Source: Acidobacteriota bacterium
Lineage (GTDB): Bacteria; Acidobacteriota; Terriglobia; Terriglobales; Acidobacteriaceae
Length of the DNA stretch: 64,000 nucleotides
Direction of reading: 5' to 3'
NCBI GenBank assembly: GCA_019351975.1
Contig: JABBOG010000005.1
Span: 52,620 to 116,619, forward strand
Shown: positions 18,363-26,714 of the stretch, piece by piece
Layout of the letters: every line of letters starts with the position of its first letter
Numbering within the stretch: the stretch's first letter is position 1
Notes under the pieces: model-generated
The model's database searches: none
The model's input: the letters and a program-made list of their open reading frames with translations, nothing else
Told to the model about the DNA's origin: nothing
Made by a program: the position numbers and the translations under genes

Positions 18363-19577
18363 ATGGATCTCGACGCAATTCAGAACGCGCTGCGCGAGCA
18401 GCAGCTCGATGGCTGGCTCTTCTACGACCATCACCACCGCGACCCCATCGCCTATCGCATTTTAGGGCTGGACGAGAACAGCTTTGTCTCGCGGCGCTGG
18501 TACTACTTCGTTCCCGCCCATGGAGAGCCACGCAAGCTCGTCCATCGCATCGAGTCCGGCAAGCTTGACGCGCTGCCCGGCAAGCGCGACGCCTACTCCT
18601 CATGGCAGGAGCTCGAACATAAGCTCGAAGCCATGCTGTCTGATGCGCACAAGATCGCCATGCAGTACTCCCCGCGCAACGCCATCATGTATGTCTCGAT
18701 GGTGGACGCTGGGACGGTGGAGCTGCTGCGTTCGATCGGCAAAGATGTTGTCAGCTCCGCCGATATGGTAAGCCTCTTCGAGGCTGTCCTTACGCCTCAA
18801 CAGATCGCAACGCACTTCGAGGCTCAGCGCCGCCTCGACGCCGTCCTTGCCTCCGGATGGAAGTACATCGGCGAAGGCGTGCGCGCAGGATCGGCGATCA
18901 CGGAGTTCGATGTCGTCTCCTTTCTCAACGCAGCGATCACCGCCGCCGGCCTGTGGACCGACCATGGACCCAACTGCAGCGCCGGGCCCAACTCCGCCGA
19001 CTCGCACTACGAACCGACACGCGAGAGTGCGCGCGCCCTCCGCAGCGGCGACTTCATCCTCATCGATATCTGGGCGAAACTGGCATCGACGGAAGACCCA
19101 ACCCAGCCCGACCCAACCGCCATCTGGTACGACATCACCTGGACCGGCGTCATCGTCCGTGTGCCAACCAACCGCGAGCAACTCATCTTCAACACTGTGC
19201 GCGACGCGCGCGATGCCGCCGTCGCTGCCGTGCAGCTGGCATACGCCGAGGGTCGCCCCATCGCTGGATGGGAGGCCGATGACGCAGCACGCAACGTGAT
19301 CCAGGCGGCAGGCTTCGGCGAGTGGTTTACGCATCGCACCGGCCACAACATCGCCCTCACGCTGCATGGTAACGGCGCTCACCTCGACAACCTCGAGACC
19401 CACGACGAGCGCATCCTTCTGCCCGGCACATGCTTCTCCGTCGAGCCCGGTATCTACTTCCCCGGCGAGTTTGGCGTGCGCAGCGAGGTGAATATGATCA
19501 CGCTGCCCGCCAGCAGCGGCGCTCCCGCACGCGCAGTCGTCACCGGCCCGCTTCAGCGTGAGCTGTTACAGATTTGA
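18363..19577 (+). CDS. M24 family metallopeptidase (Xaa-Pro aminopeptidase-like)
   Basis: A 404-residue pita-bread-fold peptidase, probably cytoplasmic, that would release N-terminal residues before proline. The N-terminal creatinase-like domain (about 1-150) opens MDLDAIQNALREQQLDGWLF. The five expected metal ligands are visible: Asp in ILIDIWAKL, Asp in YDITWTGV, His in HRTGHNI, Glu in SVEPGIY and Glu in VRSEVNM. The start is uncertain: ATG at 18354 (three codons earlier) is also possible and neither has a clear ribosome-binding site. It is divergent from the sedolisin gene, so this is a small peptidase locus. Confidence 0.88.
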   Translation: MDLDAIQNALREQQLDGWLFYDHHHRDPIAYRILGLDENSFVSRRWYYFVPAHGEPRKLVHRIESGKLDALPGKRDAYSSWQELEHKLEAMLSDAHKIAMQYSPRNAIMYVSMVDAGTVELLRSIGKDVVSSADMVSLFEAVLTPQQIATHFEAQRRLDAVLASGWKYIGEGVRAGSAITEFDVVSFLNAAITAAGLWTDHGPNCSAGPNSADSHYEPTRESARALRSGDFILIDIWAKLASTEDPTQPDPTAIWYDITWTGVIVRVPTNREQLIFNTVRDARDAAVAAVQLAYAEGRPIAGWEADDAARNVIQAAGFGEWFTHRTGHNIALTLHGNGAHLDNLETHDERILLPGTCFSVEPGIYFPGEFGVRSEVNMITLPASSGAPARAVVTGPLQRELLQI

Positions 19578-19615
19578 AAGCTGTAGCCTGCCGCGCGCTG
19601 ATAGAATCGACAGCG

Positions 19616-20041
19616 ATGGCATCCTCCACGCAGCAGACGCAGATCGCGCAACGCACACCGGCAGCGAAGTCGAATCTCCCTATACTTGTTCTCCTTGCGG
19701 GATGGCTGGTTCCCGGCGCAGGGCACCTGATGCTCGGCAAATGGGTGCGCGCACTGCTGCTCTTCGTCTCGATCCTCGGCATGTATGTGGTGGGGCTCGG
19801 CCTGGCTGGAAAGATCTACACGCCAAACACCGGCGACGTTCTGGACATGCTCGGATTTGCTGGACAGCTCGGCTCAGGGCTGCTGTATGTTCTGGCACGG
19901 ATCTTTGGCTGGGGTGCGACCTCGGTCGTCAACACACTGGCCGACTACGGCACCAAGTTTCTAGTCGTTGCCGGCCTGCTGAATGTGATCGCTGCCATCG
20001 ACGCGCACTCCCTCGCGAACGGAAGAAAGGCCTCGCTCTAA
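19616..20041 (+). CDS. Small multi-pass membrane protein (DUF6677-like)
   Basis: A 141-residue hydrophobic protein with about three to four membrane segments. The first (LPILVLLAGWLVPGAGHLMLG) carries a WLVPGAGH motif like that of small acidobacterial membrane proteins I recall as DUF6677; this family name is from memory. The ATG at 19616 is preferred over an earlier in-frame ATG at 19574 that overlaps the M24 stop codon. The stop codon overlaps the start of the next small membrane gene (TAATG), suggesting translational coupling. Function unknown. Confidence 0.7.
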   Translation: MASSTQQTQIAQRTPAAKSNLPILVLLAGWLVPGAGHLMLGKWVRALLLFVSILGMYVVGLGLAGKIYTPNTGDVLDMLGFAGQLGSGLLYVLARIFGWGATSVVNTLADYGTKFLVVAGLLNVIAAIDAHSLANGRKASL

Positions 20042-20214
20042 TGCTGACCCAGTTCTCCGCCGTTCTCGTCTTCGCCCTCTTCGCATCCACCGTCTTCGGC
20101 ATCACGCAACGCGCGCAGCCAAAGATGATGATCCGCTTCGGCATCCTGTGCTTCTCGCTCTTCGTCGGATCGGTAATCATCGCAAGCTGGATCATGTACG
20201 CCATCAAGCGATAG
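20041..20214 (+). CDS. 57-residue two-segment membrane protein
   Basis: A short reading frame starting on the last base of the previous stop codon (TAATG). The product has two hydrophobic helices (about residues 5-20 and 32-53) joined by a short basic loop (TQRAQPKMMIRFG) and ends YAIKR. The tight overlap with the upstream membrane-protein gene and the clean two-helix layout support it being real. I do not recognise the family and give no function. Confidence 0.65.
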   Translation: MLTQFSAVLVFALFASTVFGITQRAQPKMMIRFGILCFSLFVGSVIIASWIMYAIKR

Positions 20215-20241
20215 CGCGAACAACTCAGACCTGACTCCACC

Positions 20242-21552
20242 CTAAAACGGGTTCGGCGTGGATGAGTTCGGGTTCGCGGTGCTCGATGATCCCGAACTGC
20301 TCGATCCCGGCCCGGACGATCCAAAGCTCGACCCGGAGTTTGAACCTGAGCCAAAGCTGGATCCTGAGCCAAAGCTGGATCCCGAGCCAAAGCCTGACCC
20401 CGATGTACCGCCCGGACCGTTCGTACCGCCAGCGCCCGAGTTCGACTGGCCCGTAACGGCGTTCTGACCGAAGCCGCTGGCCGACTGCGATGTCATTCCG
20501 CCGCCTGTCATTCCACCGCCCGTCAGGCTCACCGACTGCCGCAGCGACTCGATCGCCGGGTCATACCAGAACTCCCACGTCTGATACGTCGATTGGCCGT
20601 TGGGGTCAGTAACCGAGTTGCCGCTGCGCGACGTTCCCACACCCACAATCACACTGCCCGTACTACTGTCTCCGAACATGCCGGTGGACGAACCTGTACT
20701 GGCGGTCGTCGTCGTTCCCGGCGCTCCTGAAGTTCCAGGCGATCCGCTCGTGCCGGTGCTTCCACCGCTGCCAGAGGTCGAACTCGACCCAAAGCCGCCA
20801 CTTGTCCCTGAGGATCCCGAGGTTCCAGCACCACCGCTGGCGATCGAGGTGCCGCCGCCTGTCGTCGACCCGCTGCTGTCTGAACTTCCGCTCGATCCAA
20901 ACGAGCTATCTGTCCCGCTCGATCCAATCCCGCTCGACATGCCGGAGCCTCCCGGTGATGTCGATCCACCTGACCCACCAATGGTTGAGCCCCCAAACCC
21001 TGCGTTCAGCGCATTCGTCGATGTGACGCTGGTTGGAGCTCCGCCGCCTACGGGCGCTCCCATGCCGCCACTGGACTGCATCCCTGCCGCAGACCCAAGG
21101 CTCGCCGCCATGCTATCAAGCTCCTGCCCGAAGAAGACATGGATCTTCGTCTTCTGCTCGCCCTGGTGAATGAGCCGATAATCCTTCTTGCCCGTCAGCG
21201 GATCGACATACTGATGCCGTAAGAATCGGACATTGTTGGAGTTCTCCAGCACCTTGATCGACGCCGGATACTGCCCCGGAAACTGCCGTTGATAGAGCTG
21301 AATCGCGCGCACATACTGCTCCATGCGGTGCTGGCTCTCCACTTCCTTGTCCCGTCGAAGCTGGTGCGCGACCACCGGCGCCGCCACCGCCAGCGCAATC
21401 AGCACCAGAAACACCATCATCACCACGAACAGCAGCATAAAGCCTTCCTCACCAGCACGATACGATGCGATGGTGGCGGAAGTGCATACTGGTTCGTTCT
21501 GACGGCGTACGTCCATAGATATTTGACGCGCCTGACGGCGTGGCAGCGTCAT
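20242..21552 (-). CDS. Pseudopilin-like protein with long Gly/Ser-rich tail
   Basis: Last gene of the secretion/pilus operon, 436 residues. Residues about 36-60 look like a prepilin signal: a Gly-Glu-Glu-Gly stretch then FMLLFVVMMVFLVLIALAV. The usual Glu at position +5 is replaced by Phe, so it may not be a major subunit. A short globular region follows (QLYQRQFPGQYP, then YVDPLTGKKDYR, as in GspG-type proteins). From about residue 150 to the end the protein is low complexity, Gly/Ser/Thr-rich, including tandem GSGSSF units encoded by 18-bp DNA repeats. A normal GspG is about 140 residues, so two thirds of this protein is extra. Confidence 0.78.
   Translation of the reverse strand: MTLPRRQARQISMDVRRQNEPVCTSATIASYRAGEEGFMLLFVVMMVFLVLIALAVAAPVVAHQLRRDKEVESQHRMEQYVRAIQLYQRQFPGQYPASIKVLENSNNVRFLRHQYVDPLTGKKDYRLIHQGEQKTKIHVFFGQELDSMAASLGSAAGMQSSGGMGAPVGGGAPTSVTSTNALNAGFGGSTIGGSGGSTSPGGSGMSSGIGSSGTDSSFGSSGSSDSSGSTTGGGTSIASGGAGTSGSSGTSGGFGSSSTSGSGGSTGTSGSPGTSGAPGTTTTASTGSSTGMFGDSSTGSVIVGVGTSRSGNSVTDPNGQSTYQTWEFWYDPAIESLRQSVSLTGGGMTGGGMTSQSASGFGQNAVTGQSNSGAGGTNGPGGTSGSGFGSGSSFGSGSSFGSGSNSGSSFGSSGPGSSSSGSSSTANPNSSTPNPF
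20338..20402. repeat. Tandem 18-bp repeats inside the pseudopilin gene
   Basis: On the plus strand a unit close to GAGCCAAAGCTGGATCCT recurs about three and a half times with small changes. On the coding (minus) strand it encodes repeated Gly-Ser-Gly-Ser-Ser-Phe blocks. The repeat number could vary between strains by slippage. Confidence 0.75.
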
Positions 21553-21571
21553 CGGCGGTGAAAACTCTTCC

Positions 21572-22252
21572 CTAACGCTGCTGCAGCGGCAGGCTCTGCG
21601 TATTGTTGTCCTGCAGATCTTCCACCTGGATGCTGGTCGTCCCTATGCTGATGATCTTGTACTTGCGAGCGACGATATCGCCGGTCGATGCCAGGTAGAC
21701 GTCGTCTCCGTGCAACAGAAATGCCTGACGCAGGCCATTGGCACGAATGGCATCTCCAAAAAACTTCAGATCGATCGGAGGCGGAGGCGGTGGTGCCGAT
21801 GCCGCCGCGGCCGCCGCAGCGATGGCTGCTGCAGACGGCCGCGCGCTGGGCACGTTCTTAGGAATCACCACCGGCGGCGTGTACGTTGCTGAAAAAATAT
21901 TACGGCCGGTGCCGGAGTACACCAGGCTCTCGGTCCGCAGCATCGCAGATTCATGTAGCGTCGGGTCAAGGCTGGCCGATGTGCGCGCCATCTTCGTAGC
22001 GGCGATTCCTGGAGCAACGCCCATCCCAGCCGCGCCACTCCCTCCGCTACGCGATGAACTCCTGGATCTCACGGGGCTGGTTGGGCCGGACTCCGCTGGC
22101 GTGTTCACCGCGACAGGAGGCTGCACGGCGGCGGGATTGCTCGTCCCGCCAAAGAATGCGTTGTACGCGTACAGCACAAACAATAACAGGAGCGCGCCGA
22201 AGACCGAGACAACGATGATCGTCTTTTTATCCTTCGCTGGAGCCGCCTTCAT
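21572..22252 (-). CDS. PilP-like periplasmic lipoprotein-type assembly protein
   Basis: A 226-residue protein with one N-terminal membrane helix (about 10-32), an Ala/Pro/Ser-rich linker, a polyalanine/polyproline stretch near residues 140-160, and a small C-terminal domain (IDLKFFGDAIRANGLRQAFL, then GDIVARKYKIISIG). That C-terminal pattern resembles the PilP/GspC homology region that contacts the secretin. Its ATG overlaps the stop of the PilO-like gene upstream? In fact its own start at 22252 lies four bases inside the end of that gene (ATGA), so translation is probably coupled. The match to PilP is by position and pattern, not by strong sequence identity. Confidence 0.62.
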   Translation of the reverse strand: MKAAPAKDKKTIIVVSVFGALLLLFVLYAYNAFFGGTSNPAAVQPPVAVNTPAESGPTSPVRSRSSSRSGGSGAAGMGVAPGIAATKMARTSASLDPTLHESAMLRTESLVYSGTGRNIFSATYTPPVVIPKNVPSARPSAAAIAAAAAAASAPPPPPPIDLKFFGDAIRANGLRQAFLLHGDDVYLASTGDIVARKYKIISIGTTSIQVEDLQDNNTQSLPLQQR

Positions 22253-22929
22253 GGCTTACCTCCCGTCTCGCCAGCCGCATCCGGGGCCGTCAACGCGGTG
22301 CTCGCCGCTGCTTCGTTCTCGTTCGGCGGTCGCAGGTAGGTCGTCATGCGTATACGCAGATTCACCTGACCACTCTGCTGCCCGGTCAGGTTGATTCCGT
22401 TGATCACAAAAAACATCTTGTCGCGCTCAATCGAATTAATAAACTGCACGATGGGGCGATAATCACCCGAGACGCTCGCATCGATGCTCATCTCGGTGAG
22501 CGCATCCTTGCCAGAGAGGACCGGCGCATACGCGTACTGTGCGCGTGTCCAACGCACCCCCTCCTTGTGCGCGACCGCACCCACCTCTGCAACAACCTGC
22601 GACGTCGCATAAGGCAGTCGCGTCTGGTAAAACGCATTCGCGTCTTCCGTGGATTTCACCAGCTTCTTGTCCAGCCCGCGCAAAGGCTTTGCAGCCAGTC
22701 GCGCTGCAGTCAACTGAACTCGCTGCTGATCGATCGCATCCGCATTATTGGAGTTCAATCCCTGCCATACAAATACCAGATGCAGGATCAGGTACAGATC
22801 CAGCAGCACCAGAAGCGCAACGCCCGCGAAGTGTATGTTCATCGCCGTCATCCTTGCGCGTCCGCGCACCATTAACCGGGGCAGAGAACGCTTGGATCGA
22901 TTCGGCTGTGGCACCGGAGATGTGCTCAT
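22249..22929 (-). CDS. pilO: PilO-like inner-membrane assembly protein
   Basis: A 226-residue protein with a short basic cytoplasmic N-terminus, one membrane helix (FAGVALLVLLDLYLILHLVF), a helical segment and a C-terminal ferredoxin-like region (TEMSIDASVSGDYRPIVQFI). This architecture is that of PilO/GspM, which with PilN forms the platform linking the cytoplasmic motor to the secretin. It overlaps both neighbours by four bases (ATGA), the tight coupling usual for pilMNOP operons. Confidence 0.75.
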   Translation of the reverse strand: MSTSPVPQPNRSKRSLPRLMVRGRARMTAMNIHFAGVALLVLLDLYLILHLVFVWQGLNSNNADAIDQQRVQLTAARLAAKPLRGLDKKLVKSTEDANAFYQTRLPYATSQVVAEVGAVAHKEGVRWTRAQYAYAPVLSGKDALTEMSIDASVSGDYRPIVQFINSIERDKMFFVINGINLTGQQSGQVNLRIRMTTYLRPPNENEAAASTALTAPDAAGETGGKP

Positions 22930-23711
22930 CGCGGTCCTCCCACTGCCTGCCTGGGGTGCGATGTTCCATACGGCTTCAAAACGATACCGTCGTTCCCGGC
23001 CCTCCTGCGGGCCCCGGAAAGATGCTTCCGGGATGGAACAGCGGTCGTAACCTCCGCAGCCGTCCGATCCTTCGGCAGCTTATCCTTCGGATACATCTCG
23101 CCTTCAGGCAGAGGATTGTAATCCGCCAGAATCTCAAACTCCACACCGGGCGGTGCAATGCTGCTGTTGTTGGCGTTGTTGTTCCCCTGCGAGCCCGGTT
23201 CTTTGGCCTGCACCGACTCTCCCGTCAAGCGCGGTGCAAGAAACCGCTTCGAGCGCTCCAGATTCCGCACCAACTGCACAGCGCGGTCGCGGTCACCCGA
23301 CACCCGCAGCCGGATGATCACGTCTCCGTCCGCCGAGATCTCCGGCTCAATCGACGTCACCTGCACTCCCGCCGGAAGCACCGTCTCCAGGTCCATCATC
23401 ACAGCGGTCCAGGAAAAGCTCTTGCGCAAAAACAACGCGTTCAAAAAGTGTGCCCGAGCCAGGACTGCAGCGTTCGCAGGCTCACGCATGCGCCGCTCAT
23501 TTCCCTGCTTCTCCTGCTGCACTGCAACAACCTTTTCGTGTACCTGATTCAGTTGTCCAGCAGCGATGTCCAGCTTCTTTTGCAAAACATGGGCAACGAT
23601 GATCGCGAGAAGTCCCACGGCCAGCAGGACGCCCATCAAGATGCGCAGTCGCAGAAAGAAGGGCCGAAGCTCGACGAAAGGTCGCGTCGCCAGATTGACA
23701 GAGATGCGCAT
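22926..23711 (-). CDS. pilN: PilN-like inner-membrane assembly protein
   Basis: A 261-residue protein starting MRISVNLATRPF, the standard PilN opening (ISVNLA-R is the peptide that binds PilM). One membrane helix follows (about 20-42), then a coiled-coil stretch and a ferredoxin-like periplasmic domain (GVQVTSIEPEISADGDVIIR). The ATG at 23711 shares one base with the pilM stop (TGATG), which fixes the start; an upstream extension is rejected. It would work with PilM and PilO as the inner-membrane platform. Confidence 0.82.
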   Translation of the reverse strand: MRISVNLATRPFVELRPFFLRLRILMGVLLAVGLLAIIVAHVLQKKLDIAAGQLNQVHEKVVAVQQEKQGNERRMREPANAAVLARAHFLNALFLRKSFSWTAVMMDLETVLPAGVQVTSIEPEISADGDVIIRLRVSGDRDRAVQLVRNLERSKRFLAPRLTGESVQAKEPGSQGNNNANNSSIAPPGVEFEILADYNPLPEGEMYPKDKLPKDRTAAEVTTAVPSRKHLSGARRRAGNDGIVLKPYGTSHPRQAVGGPR

Positions 23712-24880
23712 CAGCCTCGCAGCGCCCCCACAACCCCGGACAGCCACGAACGCGGCGTCGATGCATGTACCGCCTCCGCCGACAGCTCCGAAGTCTCTAC
23801 CATCTCGCGCACCCGCAGTCCCTCTGCGTCACTCACACCCGACACAATCAGTATCTGCCGCAGGCGGTCCGCACCGATCGACCCAGCGCTCACAATCTGC
23901 GCTGGCGGCTCACCCAGTGTGTCCTCAAAATACGCCGCAGCTACACTAACGGCCTGCGCAATCTCTGCCGATAACGGCACCGGATGCAGATCCGCAAAGT
24001 GCTCGTTCGCCTCCGTACCCGTGTGATTGAGCTGAGCATCGCCTCCCGCAGGACGCAGCGCAGCCTCCGCTTCCACCTGATTCGCATAAGGATTTCTGCC
24101 ATGCTCAGGCAGCGGCTCTTGTGCGGCCCACTCGCCCGCGGTCTCGTGCACATCCACAAGCGGCAAACCTTCCACCACCGGAACTCCGGCAGCCAGCGGC
24201 GTTGCCGTTGTCACCGAATGTTCCTGCAGATCGACACTGCGGTGCAGCAGCAGAACTCCAGCGCGAACGATCGCCGCCGTCACACCAGTAGGGTTCGCAT
24301 TCACCAGCAACACTGGCTCAGCATCGTCCACTGCGGCGAGACATGCAAGCGTGCTCGACAGCACCGTACCCGGCTCGAATCCCGCCTCGCGCACCACCGA
24401 TTCATACTCACCCAAAACGTCGCGCGGTATCGCGACCGCGAGCACGCGCACGATTCCCTTGCCTGTGCTCATCACCTGATAGCTCACCATCGCATCGTCG
24501 GCGTCGAACGGAAGCAGCTTCTTCAATCGGAAGCGAACCAGTGGCAACGCCTCGTTGATGCGGCTGGGTAGGGACTCGAAGTCAAGCAACAGCACCCGCA
24601 CCGCAGCATCCGGAATCACCAGCGACAAGGCAGCTTCGCGCGTGCTCGACTTGTCCCCAATCTGCTCCACCGCCTGCCGAATCGCTGCGACCACAGCTGC
24701 GCGATCCACAACATTGCCCGGCTTCAATCCCGGTGCCACCGCACCGTCCGTCAAGCTCACACGGGCCGCCGCTGCCAGCGGTGCCGACGTATCCGTCGAC
24801 CGCGCAGCCACGACGCCGCGTGGCATGATCTCGCATGCCACACGCGGACGGGTTCCGGATGCTTGAGGAAGAAAATTCAT
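23711..24880 (-). CDS. pilM: PilM-like actin-fold ATPase of the assembly platform
   Basis: A 389-residue protein with an actin/hsp70-like layout, as in PilM or the cytoplasmic half of GspL. Recognisable pieces are ALSLVIPDAAVRVLLLDFESLP, of which VRVLLLDFESLP is quoted as the core, the FRLKKLLPFDADDAMVSYQV segment, and a late nucleotide-site strand (PAQIVSAGSIG). A variable, hydrophilic insertion of about 90 residues lies around 235-325. It starts 96 bp after gspE and is coupled to pilN. It should sit on the cytoplasmic face bound to the PilN N-terminus. Confidence 0.78.
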   Translation of the reverse strand: MNFLPQASGTRPRVACEIMPRGVVAARSTDTSAPLAAAARVSLTDGAVAPGLKPGNVVDRAAVVAAIRQAVEQIGDKSSTREAALSLVIPDAAVRVLLLDFESLPSRINEALPLVRFRLKKLLPFDADDAMVSYQVMSTGKGIVRVLAVAIPRDVLGEYESVVREAGFEPGTVLSSTLACLAAVDDAEPVLLVNANPTGVTAAIVRAGVLLLHRSVDLQEHSVTTATPLAAGVPVVEGLPLVDVHETAGEWAAQEPLPEHGRNPYANQVEAEAALRPAGGDAQLNHTGTEANEHFADLHPVPLSAEIAQAVSVAAAYFEDTLGEPPAQIVSAGSIGADRLRQILIVSGVSDAEGLRVREMVETSELSAEAVHASTPRSWLSGVVGALRG

Positions 24881-24976
24881 GGGCTTAACTTAGAGTACCT
24901 TGTAGCACGGGTGGATGACAGTTCTGAGACGTAGACGCTCCCAAATTTGTGCCGTTGGCCGATAGTACACAATTTC

Positions 24977-26611
24977 TTATCGGCCCTGCTCAATAAACGT
25001 CACCTTGTTAATCTCACGCAGCGTCGTGATGCCGGCGCGCACTCGTTCCAGCGCTGAATCGCGCAGGAATGACATACCCTTATCCTTGGCTTTCTTCCGA
25101 ATCTCCGATCCCGGACGCTTCTCCAACAGCATCTCGCGAATCTCGTCATCCAGTTCCAGCAACTCGTGGATCGCCGACCGGCCGCGATACCCCGTGCCGC
25201 CGCACTCGATGCACCCCGGCCCTTCCTTGAACACCACGCCGCGCCACTCCTCAGGCCGCAGTCCGTTCAACTCCAGCTCGGCATCCGTGTAATACACATC
25301 CTGCACGCAGAACTCGCAGACCTGCCGCACCAGCCGCTGGGCCAGAATGCAGTTCAGCGCGGAGACGAAGTTATACGGCTCCACACCCATGTTCAAAAAG
25401 CGCCCCAGCACGTCGACCACGTTGTTCGCGTGGACCGTCGTAAACACCAGATGCCCCGTCAGCGCCGAGTTGATCGCAATCTGTGCCGTCTCCGCATCGC
25501 GGATCTCTCCCACCAGAATCTTGTCAGGATCATGGCGCAGAATCGAGCGCAATCCGCGCGCGAACGTCAGACCCTTCTTCTCATTCACCGGAATCTGCGT
25601 TATGCCGCGAATCTGATACTCGACCGGGTCTTCAATCGTGATGATCTTATCTTCCTCGCTCTTGATCTCGTTCAGCGCGGCATAGAGCGTGGTCGTCTTG
25701 CCCGAACCCGTCGGTCCGGTCACCAGCACCATGCCGTACGGTTCTTTGATGTAACGTCGAAAGCGCGTCAGGTCCTTCTCTGCGAACCCCACCACGTCCA
25801 GCGAGAGCTTGGTGAACTTTTCCGACATCGACTCTTTATCCAGCACACGCAGCACAGCATTTTCACCATGCACCGTAGGCATGATGCTCACCCGAAAGTC
25901 AATCAGCCGTCCCTTGTACCGCACCCGGAAACGGCCGTCCTGGGGAACGCGGCGCTCCGCGATATCCAGCTCGCTCATGACCTTGATACGCGAGAGGATT
26001 GTCTGATGATGCTCGCGCGCGATCGGCGCCATCGCCTGCTGTAGCACGCCGTCGATACGATACTTCACCAGCAGCGAATCATCGAAGGTCTCCAGGTGGA
26101 TATCCGACGCACGCCGCTCCAATGCCGTGAAGATCGTCGTATCCACCAGCCGGATGATCGGCGAAATATCGTCATCGGCTGTCAGCTTCTCAATAGAGAT
26201 ATTTTCTTCGGCGTTCTCCTCGCTCGACAGCACATCGAACGCCAGCCCCTCGCTGGCCTCATCCAGCACGCGCTGGCTCTGCTCGTTCTTCTTCAGCAGG
26301 TCGGTGATCTGGCTCAGCGTCGCTACGCGCGTCACAATCCGCGCGCCCAGCAGCCCCGCAATCTCGTCGATCACCATCAGCTTTGATGGGTCCGCAACAG
26401 CAATCGCCAGCCGACCTTCGCTCTGCTCCAACGGCACGAAGTTGTATCGGAACATCATGTCCACGGGTACCGACTTGAACAGCTCTACCTGGATCTTGAA
26501 GTTCTTCAGGTCGACGAACTCTGCATGATAGCGCCGCGCAAGTGCCTGCGCCCGCTCCACCTCGGAAAGCGCCTCATTACTATATGGAACCGCGACTGGA
26601 ATTGTTGCCAT
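24977..26611 (-). CDS. gspE: GspE/PilB-type secretion/pilus assembly ATPase
   Basis: A 544-residue hexameric motor ATPase. The N-terminal GspE-N domain is at about 15-150, the catalytic domain follows with Walker A GPTGSGKTTT, an Asp box (DKIITIEDPVEYQ), Walker B (ILVGEIRDAETA) and the His box (TGHLVFTTVHANN). A four-cysteine zinc site is present (CEFC, then CIECGGTGYRGR). All elements are intact, so it is a functional extension-type motor by sequence. It lies between gspF and pilM on the minus strand. Confidence 0.94.
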   Translation of the reverse strand: MATIPVAVPYSNEALSEVERAQALARRYHAEFVDLKNFKIQVELFKSVPVDMMFRYNFVPLEQSEGRLAIAVADPSKLMVIDEIAGLLGARIVTRVATLSQITDLLKKNEQSQRVLDEASEGLAFDVLSSEENAEENISIEKLTADDDISPIIRLVDTTIFTALERRASDIHLETFDDSLLVKYRIDGVLQQAMAPIAREHHQTILSRIKVMSELDIAERRVPQDGRFRVRYKGRLIDFRVSIMPTVHGENAVLRVLDKESMSEKFTKLSLDVVGFAEKDLTRFRRYIKEPYGMVLVTGPTGSGKTTTLYAALNEIKSEEDKIITIEDPVEYQIRGITQIPVNEKKGLTFARGLRSILRHDPDKILVGEIRDAETAQIAINSALTGHLVFTTVHANNVVDVLGRFLNMGVEPYNFVSALNCILAQRLVRQVCEFCVQDVYYTDAELELNGLRPEEWRGVVFKEGPGCIECGGTGYRGRSAIHELLELDDEIREMLLEKRPGSEIRKKAKDKGMSFLRDSALERVRAGITTLREINKVTFIEQGR

Positions 26612-26714
26612 AACTCTTTGACTCCTGTGGAACTCAACGGTCTACCAGATATAACGAACCTCTCCGGAAGTCTGGATCTTTTCGCCAGTCGTACAAGCCC
26701 CCAACCGCGGATCA

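Noticed and set aside
20600..21169. 189-residue Pro/Asp/Leu-rich plus-strand frame
   Set aside because: It is the antisense of the Gly/Ser repeat region of the pseudopilin.
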